From assembly GCA_900542045.1 (NCBI GenBank), contig UQMI01000007.1, positions 14,859-78,858 on the forward strand: a DNA stretch of 64,000 bases, read 5' to 3'. The translations under genes and the position numbers were made by a program. Under the pieces are notes generated by a model. That model was not told where the DNA came from, did not search any database, and worked only from the letters and a program-made list of their open reading frames with translations. Positions 1 through 9,217 of this stretch are shown here, piece by piece; positions within the stretch are counted from its first letter, which is position 1, and every line of letters begins with the position of its first letter. This DNA is from an uncultured Blautia sp. Lineage in GTDB: Bacteria; Bacillota; Clostridia; Lachnospirales; Lachnospiraceae.

Positions 1-328
1 CCACACTGCGTAAAATATTTTCTCTGGATCGGGTATCACACTCCTTTGCCTCAAACCAGTGACGCACCACATAGGGGATCCCTTCTCCGTCCACAGAGAT
101 CAGCTGCCCCTCCTGGTTAGGCAGGATCACATCGACTCCCACTTCCTGCTCTTCCTGGATCTGCAGCAGAATTTTCTGCTGGAGAGCCAGTTTTTTTTCG
201 GAGCCCAGAAATTCCCGCACCAGCAAAAGTCCCCGGTCTGTCCGGCACAGAAGAGCCCCTCTTCCGCGATAACTGTCCTTTACCACAACCTCGTACTGTT
301 CCAACACGCTCAGGCCATAATCATACAA
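1..328 (-). CDS. CotS-family spore coat protein, N-terminal part
   Basis: This gene runs off the left edge of the window, so only about 109 N-terminal residues are visible. The visible part begins LYDYGLSVLEQYEV, followed by GRGALLCRT and a motif reading YVVRHWFEAKECDTR. This pattern is that of the CotS/YsxE-type kinase-like spore coat proteins of Clostridia, which fold like choline/aminoglycoside kinases and sit in the inner coat. I chose the TTG at 328 because a GGGGGAG ribosome binding site lies seven bases upstream; the in-frame TTG at 334 is too close to that site, and the ATGs nearby open other frames that stop at once. Family assignment is from memory of the motif and is fairly confident; catalytic activity cannot be judged from this fragment. 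Confidence 0.72.
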   Translation of the reverse strand, partial: MYDYGLSVLEQYEVVVKDSYRGRGALLCRTDRGLLLVREFLGSEKKLALQQKILLQIQEEQEVGVDVILPNQEGQLISVDGEGIPYVVRHWFEAKECDTRSRENILRSV

Positions 329-460
329 TGACAAACTCCCCCTCATAGATTCCTGCCACATTGCCAGGCTCTTCCGCAGCACTCCGGGAAATAGCATCCG
401 ACGCTCTGACGGGATGCCTGGTAAAGTATACTTTCTATATCTATGAAAGGGAGTCTTCAA

Positions 461-1864
461 TCATTCATTTCTGTTTCTATTATTTTTGCAGATCCCGGCT
501 TCTCTCTCCGGCTGATCCGGATGGCCGGCCATCTCTTCCAGCTTTTCTTCTGCCCGTTTCCGCAGCCATTCACTCTCATTCCTGGACGGCTCCTCCAGGA
601 TCTCCTCCAGGAGTTCATCAAGGATACGCCCGATTCCAGGACCTGGCTGGGCGCCAAGCTCCAGAAGCTCTTTTCCGCTGATGCGCATCTCTTTCAGAGA
701 CACACACTGTTTCTCATCTGTAATCTTCCGATACAGCTTTTCCACCTGCTCCAGCCGGCTTCTTTTCTCTTCTCTCTGATACAGACTCTGGGCCAGCATA
801 TCTGCCCGCTGTACCTGCAGATAAAATGGAAACAGATCTGCTCCAATCCGGGCTATCGCCCGGCGAACCTGTCTTTCTTCCGGCAGGGGCCGGTCATCAT
901 GCCATTTTACCAGACGACATACCTTTCGAATGGTATCGTTGTCAAATTTCAATCTCCGCAAAATGCTTCCCGCCATTTTTTCGCCGGCCTGGGCATGGCC
1001 CTTAAAATGATCCCGCCCCTGCCCGTCTGTGGTACGAACCGCCGGCTTGCCCACATCATGCAGGAGCATGGCCAGGCGCAGCACTTTATCCGGAGAGATC
1101 AGCGGCAGACTGCACAGGGTATGCTCTCCCACTGTGTAACAATGATGAGGCGTATTCTGTTCCGTTTCCATCATCCGGTCAAATTCCGGAAGAAACCGGG
1201 CTGTGATCCCTGTTTCCCAGGCCACCCGCAGATAATCCGGATGGGGAGACACCAGAAGCTTGACCAGCTCCACCTGGATCCGCTCTGCGCTCACATGAAC
1301 CAGATTCGGTGCCATCCAGGCCAAAGCCTCCCGTGTCTTGTCTTCAATCCGAAAACCCAGCTGTGCAGAAAACCGCACAGCCCGCAGGATGCGGAGCGCG
1401 TCTTCCGTGAACCGTTCCCGGGCATCTCCCACACAGCGGATCACCCTGCGCTGCAGATCTTCCATTCCGCCGAACAGATCCACCAGTCCGGCCTGGGGAT
1501 GGTATGCCATGGCATTGATGGTGAAATCCCGCCGTTTCAGATCCTCTTCCAAACTGGCAGTAAACGCCACTTCTCTGGGATGCCGCCCGTCTTCATATTC
1601 GCCGTCAATGCGGTAAGTGGTTACTTCATAGCCCTCACCGCCCATCAGCACCGTTACCGTCCCATGCTGAAGTCCCGTATCCACTGTCCTGTGAAACACT
1701 GCCTTCACTTCTTCCGGTCTGGCAGATGTGGTAACATCCCAGTCATCCGGCTCGCGCCCCAGTATGGAGTCCCGGACACATCCGCCCACTACAAACGCTT
1801 CATACCCATGAGCCGTCAATACATCTAAAATTCCCTTTACTTTCACAGGAATTTCCAGTTTCAT
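461..1864 (-). CDS. cca: CCA-adding tRNA nucleotidyltransferase with HD domain
   Basis: Adds or repairs the 3'-terminal CCA of tRNAs in the cytoplasm. The 467-residue protein starts with the class II nucleotidyltransferase core: GGCVRD at residues 27-32, the metal-binding DWD at 41-43, then the RRDFTINAM motif and the ERFTEDALRILRAVRF helix that selects nucleotides. A central HD phosphohydrolase domain with MLLHDVGKP follows, as in the longer CCA enzymes, and the C-terminus is charged. The length is normal for HD-containing members. It lies 34 bases after proS in the same direction. Since the tRNA gene in this window does not encode CCA, such an enzyme is needed. A poly(A) polymerase I role is less likely given the HD domain and the Gram-positive context. 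Confidence 0.93.
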   Translation of the reverse strand: MKLEIPVKVKGILDVLTAHGYEAFVVGGCVRDSILGREPDDWDVTTSARPEEVKAVFHRTVDTGLQHGTVTVLMGGEGYEVTTYRIDGEYEDGRHPREVAFTASLEEDLKRRDFTINAMAYHPQAGLVDLFGGMEDLQRRVIRCVGDARERFTEDALRILRAVRFSAQLGFRIEDKTREALAWMAPNLVHVSAERIQVELVKLLVSPHPDYLRVAWETGITARFLPEFDRMMETEQNTPHHCYTVGEHTLCSLPLISPDKVLRLAMLLHDVGKPAVRTTDGQGRDHFKGHAQAGEKMAGSILRRLKFDNDTIRKVCRLVKWHDDRPLPEERQVRRAIARIGADLFPFYLQVQRADMLAQSLYQREEKRSRLEQVEKLYRKITDEKQCVSLKEMRISGKELLELGAQPGPGIGRILDELLEEILEEPSRNESEWLRKRAEEKLEEMAGHPDQPEREAGICKNNRNRNE

Positions 1865-1898
1865 TCTGTCACCTCCAGCATTTCAGGAACGGGTCTTT

Positions 1899-3338
1899 TT
1901 AATATGCACGTCCCCAGTAAACCATTTTCTTCGCCGGTTTTCCGCAGCATACACATACATCGGAAATCTGTTCCTGCTCAAATGGCATACAGCGTGATGT
2001 AGCCTGCAGATCTTCTTTGATCTTGTCCTCACACTCCCGGCAGCCGCACCACATAGCTTTCACAAAGCCGGGCTTTTCTTCGATGGTCTTCTTGAATTCT
2101 TCGTAGTTCGAAGCTGTATACGTATGGGTATCTCTGTGTGTTCTGGCACGTTCCAGCATCTCTTTCTGCATGGTATCCAGAGTCTCCTGTACTTTCTCAG
2201 CCAGTTCTTCGAAGGAAGCGGTGATCTTTTCTCTGGTATCTCTCCTTACGATCACTGCCTGCCCCTGTTCGATATCCTTGGGACCGCATTCGATCCGCAC
2301 CGGAATCCCTCTCATTTCCTGTTCAGAGAATTTCCATCCCGGGCTCTTGTCTGAAGCATCCACTTTCACACGGATTCCGGCAGCTTTCAGTGCCGCTTCC
2401 ATTTCTGCTGCCTTCTCCAGAACTCCTTCTTTTCTCTGCTGGATCGGAATGATCATAGCCTGTACCGGAGCAATTCTTGGAGGAAGCACCAGTCCGCTGT
2501 TGTCGCCGTGCACCATGATGATCGCACCGATGATACGTGTACTCATTCCCCAGGAAGTCTGATGTACATACTGCAGCTTGTTTTCCTTATCGGTATACTG
2601 GATATTGAATGCTCTGGCAAATCCGTCTCCAAAGTTATGGCTGGTTCCGGACTGCAGCGCCTTGCCATCATGCATCAGCGCCTCAATGGTGTAGGTGGAT
2701 TCTGCTCCTGCAAATTTTTCCTTATCTGTTTTCTGTCCCTTGATCACCGGAATGGCCAGAACTTCTTCACAGAAATCCGCATAGACATTCAGCATCTGAA
2801 TGGTCCTCTCCTCTGCCTCCTGGGCTGTGGCATGGGCAGTATGCCCCTCCTGCCACAGGAACTCTCTGGAACGAAGGAAAGGACGGGTGGTCTTCTCCCA
2901 GCGAACTACAGAACACCACTGGTTATATACTTTCGGCAGATCTCTGTGGGACTGGATATCCTTTGCATAGAAATCACAGAACAGGGTCTCTGAAGTAGGA
3001 CGCACGCAGAGACGCTCCTGCAGCTGCTCCATTCCGCCGTGGGTCACCCAGGCCACCTCCGGCGCAAAGCCTTCTACATGATCTTTTTCTTTCTGGAGAA
3101 GTCCCTCCGGAATAAACAAAGGCATGTATACATTCTGCACGCCTGTCTCTTTAAATCTCCGGTCCAGTTCATGCTGGATATTTTCCCAAAGCGCATAGCC
3201 GGCCGGTTTGATCACCATACAGCCCTTTACGCTGGTATAATCAATGAGCTCTGCTTTTTTCACCACATCGGTATACCATTGGGCAAAATCCTCTTCCATT
3301 GAAGTAATCTCTTCGACTAATTTTTTCTCCTTTGCCAT
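1899..3338 (-). CDS. proS: Prolyl-tRNA synthetase, short (ProS type 3) form
   Basis: Charges tRNA-Pro with proline. The protein is 479 residues from the ATG at 3338, which has an AAGGAG site eight bases upstream; the open frame extends 44 codons further but those overlap the T-box leader and are not translated. Class II synthetase motifs are visible: [23 protein letters not shown], the motif 2 segment [24 protein letters not shown], and a C-terminal zinc-like region with [10 protein letters not shown] and [10 protein letters not shown] ending in aromatic residues WGRAY. This matches the archaeal/eukaryotic-like ProS without the INS editing domain. Expression is controlled by the proline T-box immediately upstream. 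Confidence 0.95.
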   Translation of the reverse strand: MAKEKKLVEEITSMEEDFAQWYTDVVKKAELIDYTSVKGCMVIKPAGYALWENIQHELDRRFKETGVQNVYMPLFIPEGLLQKEKDHVEGFAPEVAWVTHGGMEQLQERLCVRPTSETLFCDFYAKDIQSHRDLPKVYNQWCSVVRWEKTTRPFLRSREFLWQEGHTAHATAQEAEERTIQMLNVYADFCEEVLAIPVIKGQKTDKEKFAGAESTYTIEALMHDGKALQSGTSHNFGDGFARAFNIQYTDKENKLQYVHQTSWGMSTRIIGAIIMVHGDNSGLVLPPRIAPVQAMIIPIQQRKEGVLEKAAEMEAALKAAGIRVKVDASDKSPGWKFSEQEMRGIPVRIECGPKDIEQGQAVIVRRDTREKITASFEELAEKVQETLDTMQKEMLERARTHRDTHTYTASNYEEFKKTIEEKPGFVKAMWCGCRECEDKIKEDLQATSRCMPFEQEQISDVCVCCGKPAKKMVYWGRAY

Positions 3339-3394
3339 ATCTTTTCTCCTTTTTTGTTTTATCACTTTGCTGTTTCGGATCCTGCGGCGGCGCA

Positions 3395-3682
3395 TAAAAA
3401 AGCCTTCGTTCCCCAAAGGGACCGAAGGCTTCGGCGGTACCACCCTAATTAGTGCACGCTTCGCGCACACTCTCCTCTTATCCGTTAACGCCGGATCCGC
3501 GCTCTGCTTTCACAGAGAACTCCGAGGCAGGTTCCACTGTTCACGCACAGAGCCTTCACACCAACCGGCTCCTCTCTTTGGATTGCTCCCAGTGTACTAT
3601 TCTCATCATCGCCATAATCTCTTATTCTGCTGCCTGAGCCACAAAATATTCCACTTCCGTAGCTCTGCTGCTCTTCGATTCA
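3395..3682 (-). promoter_or_regulatory. T-box riboswitch leader, proline-type, upstream of proS
   Basis: Minus-strand leader of about 290 bases. It carries the T-box antiterminator core (GGGTGGTACCGCC, positions 3433-3445), followed by a strong terminator hairpin (AGCCTTCG / CGAAGGCT, 3401-3428) and a run of T. Upstream are an AG-bulge-like GAGAGG and the apical-loop segment GGTTGGTG. The specifier aligns as CCT at 3529-3531, a proline codon, matching the downstream gene. Uncharged tRNA-Pro should stabilise the antiterminator and allow proS transcription. The T-box identity is certain; the exact specifier is inferred by aligning it with the second T-box in this window. Confidence 0.93.
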
Positions 3683-3688
3683 TTTCCC

Positions 3689-3717
3689 ATTCTATTGGAA
3701 AAAAACAGGGTTGTCAA
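3689..3717 (-). promoter_or_regulatory. Sigma-A promoter of the proS T-box transcript
   Basis: On the minus strand TTGACA (3712-3717) and TAGAAT (3689-3694) are separated by exactly 17 bases. Transcription would start near 3682, just where the T-box leader begins. Confidence 0.85.
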
Positions 3718-3767
3718 GAGGCAACTCCGGATTCTGCCCGCGTAATCTATCACCTGGTTCTGTTTCT

Positions 3768-4262
3768 CTATACCTGGAGACTAATCTCCCTTCCTGTAGG
3801 CGTATATCTGTAATAACGTACGCCTGCGGCATTCAGCATTTTTTTGGAGGCCATCACCGAAGGGGTATCCTGGTACTTGTCACAGTCATAGATGATCGTC
3901 TTGATGCCCGCCTGGATAATGGCTTTGGCGCATTCATTGCAGGGGAACAGGGAGACATAGAGCTTTGCCCCTTCCAGACTTCCTCCCCTGTAATTCAGGA
4001 TCGCATTCAGTTCGCTGTGGGTCACATAGAGGTATTTGGTCTCCATGGGATCGCCTTCCCTGCTCCATGGAAACTCATCATCTGAACAGCCTCTGGGGAA
4101 CCCGTTATAACCGATGGACAAAATTTTATTGTCCTCACTGACAATACAGGAACCCACCTGGGAATTGGGATCTTTGGAGCGCATCCCTGCCAGCTTCGCC
4201 ACTCCCATAAAATATTCATCCCAGGTAATATAATCGTCTCTTTTCTCACTTTTATTTATCAT
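3768..4262 (-). CDS. Deoxycytidylate (dCMP) deaminase family protein
   Basis: Zinc-dependent deaminase, 164 residues, predicted to convert dCMP to dUMP for thymidylate synthesis. The start at 4262 follows GGAGGTG with good spacing; the open frame extends 21 codons further without a ribosome binding site. The cytidine/deoxycytidylate deaminase signature is clear: an HSELNAI active-site segment (His ligand and catalytic Glu) and PCNECAK further on (two Cys ligands). The N-terminal region (SKDPNSQVGSCIV) and the GYNGFPRGC loop are those of ComEB/dCMP deaminases. It lies downstream of rpiB and sua5 in the same direction, a grouping common in Clostridia. A ComEB label would be an alternative name for the same enzyme. 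Confidence 0.9.
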   Translation of the reverse strand: MINKSEKRDDYITWDEYFMGVAKLAGMRSKDPNSQVGSCIVSEDNKILSIGYNGFPRGCSDDEFPWSREGDPMETKYLYVTHSELNAILNYRGGSLEGAKLYVSLFPCNECAKAIIQAGIKTIIYDCDKYQDTPSVMASKKMLNAAGVRYYRYTPTGREISLQV

Positions 4263-4336
4263 AACACACCTCCGCTGGATCACGGAGCCCTGCGGTTCGT
4301 CCCACTGCTGTCTGACAGACCGCATACCGTCCGTTT

Positions 4337-4768
4337 CTAGTCCTGTTCTATCATTGCAATCCGTCTCTTGTGACGCTCATCCTGTGAAAACGGCGTATGC
4401 AAAAAGGTATCTACAATTTTCAGGGCCAGCCCCGGTCCCACTACTCGGCCTCCCAGAGCCAGTATATTGGCATCGTTGTGAAGCCTTGTGGCCTCTGCAC
4501 AGAAGCAGTCCGTACATACAGCAGCCCGGATCCCCGGTATCTTATTGGCTGTAATGGAAATGCCGATACCAGTTCCGCAGATCACAATCCCCCGGTCGCA
4601 TGTTCCCTCCGCCACAGCGTGGGCCACAGCCTTTCCATATACCGGATAATCCACAGACTCCGTACTGTCGCAGCCAAAATCCCGATACTCCAGTCCCTGG
4701 CTTTCCAGATAACGGATAATCTCGCATTTCAGCTCATATCCTCCATGATCACATCCAATTCCTATCAT
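4337..4768 (-). CDS. rpiB: Ribose-5-phosphate isomerase B (RpiB/LacAB family)
   Basis: Interconverts ribose 5-phosphate and ribulose 5-phosphate in the non-oxidative pentose phosphate pathway. The 143-residue protein has the family start GIGCDHGGYELK, the catalytic-site stretch VICGTGIGISITANK with its Cys, and the phosphate-binding HNDANILALGGR segment. Length is typical. An AGGAGG-type site precedes the ATG at 4768. LacAB galactose-6-phosphate isomerase subunits are related, but a single gene with no lac neighbours favours RpiB. It lies between sua5 and the dCMP deaminase on the same strand. Confidence 0.94.
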   Translation of the reverse strand: MIGIGCDHGGYELKCEIIRYLESQGLEYRDFGCDSTESVDYPVYGKAVAHAVAEGTCDRGIVICGTGIGISITANKIPGIRAAVCTDCFCAEATRLHNDANILALGGRVVGPGLALKIVDTFLHTPFSQDERHKRRIAMIEQD

Positions 4769-4810
4769 TTCCGTTTCCTCCTCTTCCTGTTATTTGCTGT
4801 TCCTATTTTA

Positions 4811-4847
4811 TCATAAAATCTGAACGAAACGTTCTGCCTTCCTGAGC
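4811..4847. repeat. Decayed copy of the dispersed hairpin element
   Basis: Between rpiB and sua5 a stretch containing CTGAACGAAACGTTCTGC followed by CTTCCTGAGCA resembles the right half of the better preserved hairpin at 14201-14240 (CAGAAC, loop, GTTCTG, CTTTCCTGTCA). The left arm is mostly lost. The rest of 4769-4970 holds no gene that I can support. Confidence 0.4.
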
Positions 4848-4970
4848 AAAGCGGGCAGGCACACATCAACTTTCCCTAAATCATAAAGGGTGCCGCACAT
4901 CCGGAAAATATCCGCTCTGCCCCGCCGGAACGAAGCCGGTACCTTCCCGGCAGCCGCCGGACAGCCGGGT

Positions 4971-6020
4971 TCACACCTGGATCACTTTATGTCCTGCCGC
5001 TTTCAGCAGCCGGTTCATGATTGCCTGTCCCATCCGGGGCGTATCAAAGGCTTCTGAATAAATGCAGCTCACATCGGAGCTGTCAAATTCCCGCAGCACC
5101 TCATAGAGATGATGGGCAATGGTCTCTTCCTGCTGCCGGCTTCCGATACATTTTACCAGACCTTCCGGATATGCCTGCCGGGATTCTTCCGTACAGATGA
5201 CCCCGACTGTTTCTCCCAGTTCCTTCTTTTCCTGTACCAGTCCATTGATTCTGTCAATGACACGTTCCATGGGTCCTTCCACTATGGTCAGCTCTGCCCG
5301 GGGCGCATAATGCCTGTATTTCATACCCGGCGCCTTGGGCCGGACTTTTTCTTCGGTACGCAGCAGCCCCTGATCCACACGCACCTCTCCCAGAAGCGCC
5401 TGCAGATCTCCGAGAGAAATATATCCCGGACGCAGGATGGTGGGGATTTCCTCTGTCAGATCCACGATCGTGGACTCAATGCCGATCCCCACCTGGCCGC
5501 CATCCACGATCATATCAATGCTTTCTCCCAAGTCCTCCTCCACATGGGCCGCGGTCGTAGGACTGGGACGCCCGGAAGTGTTGGCGCTTGGCGCCGCGAT
5601 ATAACCGCCGCCGGCCTCAATCAGCTTGCGGGCCACCGGATGGCTGGGCATGCGGATGGCCACACTTTCCAGTCCCCCGGTAGTCTCCAGCGGTACGGCT
5701 GCCCCTCTGGGCAGTATCATGGTCAGCGGTCCCGGCCAGAAATGCCTTGCCAGTATTTTGGCGCTTTCCGGCACCTCTGCCGCAATTTTCTTCATATCTT
5801 CCACATGGGCAATATGCACGATCAGCGGATTATCCGATGGTCTTCCTTTGGCTGCGTATATTTTTCTGGAGGCCTGGGAATCCAGTGCATTGCCGCCCAG
5901 CCCATATACAGTCTCTGTGGGAAATGCCACCAGACCGCCTTTTTTCAATATCTCTCCCGCACGGGCAATTTTTTTCTCATCCTCAGGCAGCCCCTGTATT
6001 TTTATAATCTCTGCTTTCAT
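4971..6020 (-). CDS. sua5: L-threonylcarbamoyladenylate synthase, two-domain Sua5 type
   Basis: Makes threonylcarbamoyl-AMP from threonine, bicarbonate and ATP, the first step of the universal t6A37 modification of ANN-decoding tRNAs. From the ATG at 6020 (GGAGAGG eight bases upstream) it is 349 residues. The N-terminal YrdC domain carries GGLVAFPTETVYGLG, the KGRPSDNPL loop and SANTSGRPSPT. The second half is the Sua5 C-terminal domain, joined by a linker with APGMKYRHYAP. An alternative ATG at 6050 overlaps the stop of the upstream gene but has no good ribosome binding site. Coupled transcription with the DUF2298 gene is likely. Confidence 0.94.
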   Translation of the reverse strand: MKAEIIKIQGLPEDEKKIARAGEILKKGGLVAFPTETVYGLGGNALDSQASRKIYAAKGRPSDNPLIVHIAHVEDMKKIAAEVPESAKILARHFWPGPLTMILPRGAAVPLETTGGLESVAIRMPSHPVARKLIEAGGGYIAAPSANTSGRPSPTTAAHVEEDLGESIDMIVDGGQVGIGIESTIVDLTEEIPTILRPGYISLGDLQALLGEVRVDQGLLRTEEKVRPKAPGMKYRHYAPRAELTIVEGPMERVIDRINGLVQEKKELGETVGVICTEESRQAYPEGLVKCIGSRQQEETIAHHLYEVLREFDSSDVSCIYSEAFDTPRMGQAIMNRLLKAAGHKVIQV

Positions 6021-6039
6021 CTTCTTTTCCTCTCCGCCA

Positions 6040-8349
6040 TCAGCCTTCATTTTCCACTTTTACAATAAACGTTCCATAAGCACTGTCCTCATAAACCACT
6101 TTTCCGTAACTTCGCAGCGTGTCTGTCTGGATATCCATATATTTTTCCCGTTCCATGCTTCCCACAAAAATATAGGAAACATCATATTTTTCCAGAAGGG
6201 CTCTCACCGTTTCTGTATCTGTGGAAGTATAAATCGTCTTCACATCTTCGCTCTTCGCATTGATGTCCGGTACATCGCTGCGCCAGAGCCACTCATGCAC
6301 ATACCAGCCCAGTATCGTGGGCAGTCCGGTCATGGCCGAAACTCTTTCATAGTCTGTATAGCTGTCTCCATTGGCTTCCAGCACCACAGGACTTCCTTCT
6401 ATATTTTCCTTCAGCCACCGGATTGCTCCTGCATCCTCCGGAAAATCCTCTTCCAGAAATGCAGTTGCATCCAGTCCCTGGTATTCCGAGGGTTTCCAGA
6501 CTTCTCCGAACCAGGAATGCACTGCATTTCCAAAATATCCAAAGGTAGACAGAAGAAGCACCGTACACACAACTCCCCAGATACGCAGCGCTTTTCTGCG
6601 GCACACGGTCATCAGCTGGAACAGAATATAACTCATGGAAATCCCGAACATCAGATACCCCTGATACGTAAGCTTAAACATGGTATTGGCACGGGCACTT
6701 CCCTCTTCATAAATATCCCGGACATAGACAATCTCCGGCAGCAGGATCAGACCCATGGCACACAGAGAAAGGATCACCACAAACAGATCCGCCGCTGTCA
6801 GCTGCTGCAGCAGGCCTGCCAGAATATTTGGTTCCGCGCTTCGCTCCTCCACTTCCTGCATTTGCACACCGGCCCCCTGCAGGACTGCCAGCTCTTCTCT
6901 GCGCCGCTTCCGGGCACCGGAAAACTGCACGGCCAGAAACGTGATGCAGACTGCAAAGGGAAGCCCCCACAGCACCAGAAGCTGGTAAAACCTGGAGTGA
7001 TTCTCACACAGAGCCACCCCCTGCACCATCGTCTGGAAATTCACATTGAATGGCAGCGCCGCCGCCATTGCCAGGACCATGATCTCCGCCGCCTGCAGCA
7101 GCGTCGTTGCCAGGATCCGCCGTACACTGTCCTGGTGCCGGATCACATTGACAAACAGATAGGTACCGCCGGCCACCACATAGTAGATCACAAAATCCCA
7201 GTAGTTTGTCCACTGGAACATTCCCAGCAGCCAGCCCACCATCAGAAGATGCGGCTGCAGAAGTTCTCCCTTCAGCCACTCCCTGCGGCCGGAATACTGC
7301 ACCGTTCCCTGTCTGCGCGCGCCCTTGAACCAGGCGTACAAAAGCCCAATGCACAGACACACAAACATCAGATTCACCACATGGGCATGCAAATCCCCCA
7401 GAACGAAGGAATAGCAGGGAAACTCATGGATCGTATGATCCGGAACCTCCGGATTGTAGCCAATATACCGGGTCGCATCGGGGAACCAGTAGTGATCCGT
7501 TTCCCCTGACAGGATCCCCAGCTTCTGCAGCAGAGGGATAATTTTTGAGTAGATGACATAATGCATATTCCCAGCCATAGTCACCGCGCCTCCGGCCAGC
7601 AGGCCTCCCAGCCAGGGAATCCACTTCCGCCCTCTAACTTTTCCTTTTCTCCGGTCCCACAGCAGCTGGTATACCAGGCTGCAGGGCATGGCAAAAGTAA
7701 ACGCCGCTACCAGCGTCCGCATGAGATTATAGGTTTCCTCTACCCGTGTAAACGTAAGCTTCGTGAGAAAGACCGCAAAATACTGTCCACCGTAATAGTA
7801 ATTGATGGGGGCCTCTGAATACCACATATCTGTGGCCGGGAGCGTTGTGCTGCGCATCATGGCTTCCATAAATCCGTAGTCCATGAATTTCTCGGTTCCA
7901 TAGGCAGCCGGATGAAAACCGGCCAGATAAGTCCACATCAAAAAAATCATAAAAAAGCAGAACTCTTCCCAGAAAATCAGGGAAGCCTGTCCTTCCGGAA
8001 GGTAATCCTTCTTTTTTTTCACCAGATGCCATCCCAGTCCCAGATTGGCAAGGACGCACACCAGCGTCACACCCACACAGGCCTGCCAGGTAAAGGGCAG
8101 AATCCCGCCCACACATAGCGCCCACATCACATATCCGCAGACCGCTACACCCAGCGCCTTCGAAAAAATCCATCCCTTATCTCTAAAATTCCGGAACAGT
8201 CTTCCGCACACCGGAAGAAATCCAACCCCCATAAAGGCCATAAGCATCCACCATGTCAGAAAAGGGAGGCTGTCCTCTCTTAGAAGAAATACAGAAAATC
8301 CTATGGCCATCACTGCCAGTATTAGTTTGATACTCCATTGTCTTTTCAT
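6040..8349 (-). CDS. DUF2298 (YYY-motif) polytopic membrane protein, GT-C-like
   Basis: A 769-residue integral membrane protein with a dozen or more hydrophobic segments, beginning right after MKRQWS. The signature is APINYYYGGQY near residue 180, the YYY motif of the DUF2298 / Chlor_Arch_YYY family, with a Trp-Tyr and Asp upstream and a GDLHAHV motif further on. Family members are regarded as GT-C-type lipid-dependent glycosyltransferases of unknown substrate, so the function here is inferred only as cell-envelope glycosylation. It sits 15 bases downstream of a GT2 glycosyltransferase of the dolichol-phosphate-sugar-synthase type; such a pair could make and then use a lipid-linked sugar. GGAGG precedes the start. 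Confidence 0.85.
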   Translation of the reverse strand: MKRQWSIKLILAVMAIGFSVFLLREDSLPFLTWWMLMAFMGVGFLPVCGRLFRNFRDKGWIFSKALGVAVCGYVMWALCVGGILPFTWQACVGVTLVCVLANLGLGWHLVKKKKDYLPEGQASLIFWEEFCFFMIFLMWTYLAGFHPAAYGTEKFMDYGFMEAMMRSTTLPATDMWYSEAPINYYYGGQYFAVFLTKLTFTRVEETYNLMRTLVAAFTFAMPCSLVYQLLWDRRKGKVRGRKWIPWLGGLLAGGAVTMAGNMHYVIYSKIIPLLQKLGILSGETDHYWFPDATRYIGYNPEVPDHTIHEFPCYSFVLGDLHAHVVNLMFVCLCIGLLYAWFKGARRQGTVQYSGRREWLKGELLQPHLLMVGWLLGMFQWTNYWDFVIYYVVAGGTYLFVNVIRHQDSVRRILATTLLQAAEIMVLAMAAALPFNVNFQTMVQGVALCENHSRFYQLLVLWGLPFAVCITFLAVQFSGARKRRREELAVLQGAGVQMQEVEERSAEPNILAGLLQQLTAADLFVVILSLCAMGLILLPEIVYVRDIYEEGSARANTMFKLTYQGYLMFGISMSYILFQLMTVCRRKALRIWGVVCTVLLLSTFGYFGNAVHSWFGEVWKPSEYQGLDATAFLEEDFPEDAGAIRWLKENIEGSPVVLEANGDSYTDYERVSAMTGLPTILGWYVHEWLWRSDVPDINAKSEDVKTIYTSTDTETVRALLEKYDVSYIFVGSMEREKYMDIQTDTLRSYGKVVYEDSAYGTFIVKVENEG

Positions 8350-8364
8350 GATCGCCTCCAGTTT

Positions 8365-9099
8365 TTATCTGTTCTTCCTGCTGCGCAGTTCTATGTCGTA
8401 TTTTCTTCGCAGACGCAGAAAATCTTTCAGCGCCTGACAGCCGATCTTGACAATTTTAAGAAAATTAATGGAATTGACGCCGCCCTGCCTGGGCCGAAAG
8501 GTAATGGGGTAATACGAAACTCCCATCCGGAATTTTTCATAGATCACCGTCATCAGTACATTGGTCAGATTAAAATTCCCGGGAATCCGATCCAGCACCT
8601 CCCGCAGCTGTTTCGTCCGCATCAGCCGAAAAGGTGTATTTGCATCCAGAGTCCAGACCCCAAAAGAAAACCACAGGACCATCCGCAGCACCCTGGTCAC
8701 AAAAACTCTTGCACTGCCATCCTGCCTTTTTTTTCGATATCCGATCAGCAGACCGCAGTTTTTTCTGTCTCTCCAAAGCGGCCAGAATTCCTCCGGCACT
8801 GTCTGTCCATCGGAATCGGTCTGAAACACATAATCCACTCCATGGGTGACCGCATAACGATAGCCCCGAAGAATTGTAGCGCCATGCCCCCGGTTCTCCT
8901 GATCCAAAGAAATCAGCCGGGGACAGCTTTCCTCCAGTTCCCGCACCTTTTCATACGTACTGTCTCTGCTTCCATCATTGATGACCACCAGACGGCTCTC
9001 TCCCCCGATCCGTTCCACTATGGGATACCACTGCCGGATTACTGTCTGTATATTCGCCGCTTCATTATAGGCAGGTATCACAATATATAAACAACTCAT
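8365..9099 (-). CDS. Family 2 glycosyltransferase, polyprenyl-phosphate sugar synthase-like
   Basis: The 244-residue product starts MSCLYIVIPAYNEAANI, the nucleotide-sugar binding fold of GT-A family 2. It has INDGSRDST, then TDSDGQ as the DxD-type metal motif. The length and the lack of C-terminal membrane helices resemble dolichyl/undecaprenyl-phosphate mannose or glucose synthases. The start at 9099 is preceded by AAAGGA; the open frame upstream extends 46 codons without support and nearly reaches cwlD. The gene directly precedes the DUF2298 membrane protein with which it probably works in envelope glycan assembly (inference). Donor sugar cannot be told from sequence. Confidence 0.88.
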   Translation of the reverse strand: MSCLYIVIPAYNEAANIQTVIRQWYPIVERIGGESRLVVINDGSRDSTYEKVRELEESCPRLISLDQENRGHGATILRGYRYAVTHGVDYVFQTDSDGQTVPEEFWPLWRDRKNCGLLIGYRKKRQDGSARVFVTRVLRMVLWFSFGVWTLDANTPFRLMRTKQLREVLDRIPGNFNLTNVLMTVIYEKFRMGVSYYPITFRPRQGGVNSINFLKIVKIGCQALKDFLRLRRKYDIELRSRKNR

Positions 9100-9217
9100 G
9101 TTCTCTGAATCCTTTCTCTGATACAGGAGCCGGCAGAAGCCCATCGCCTCTGCCGTCCTCCCTGTTTTTCCCATTATAACAAATGTTGCTGTTTCTGCAT
9201 AGCTTTTCCCCAAATTC

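Noticed and set aside
443-1828. Long plus-strand open frame of 461 codons opposite cca
   Set aside because: It is the antisense of a clear CCA-adding enzyme, has no ribosome binding site and its product has no recognisable domains; such shadows are common in this GC-balanced DNA.
5626-7509. Plus-strand open frame of 627 codons opposite sua5 and the DUF2298 gene
   Set aside because: It spans two well supported genes on the other strand, is rich in His/Gln as antisense translations are, and lacks a start signal.
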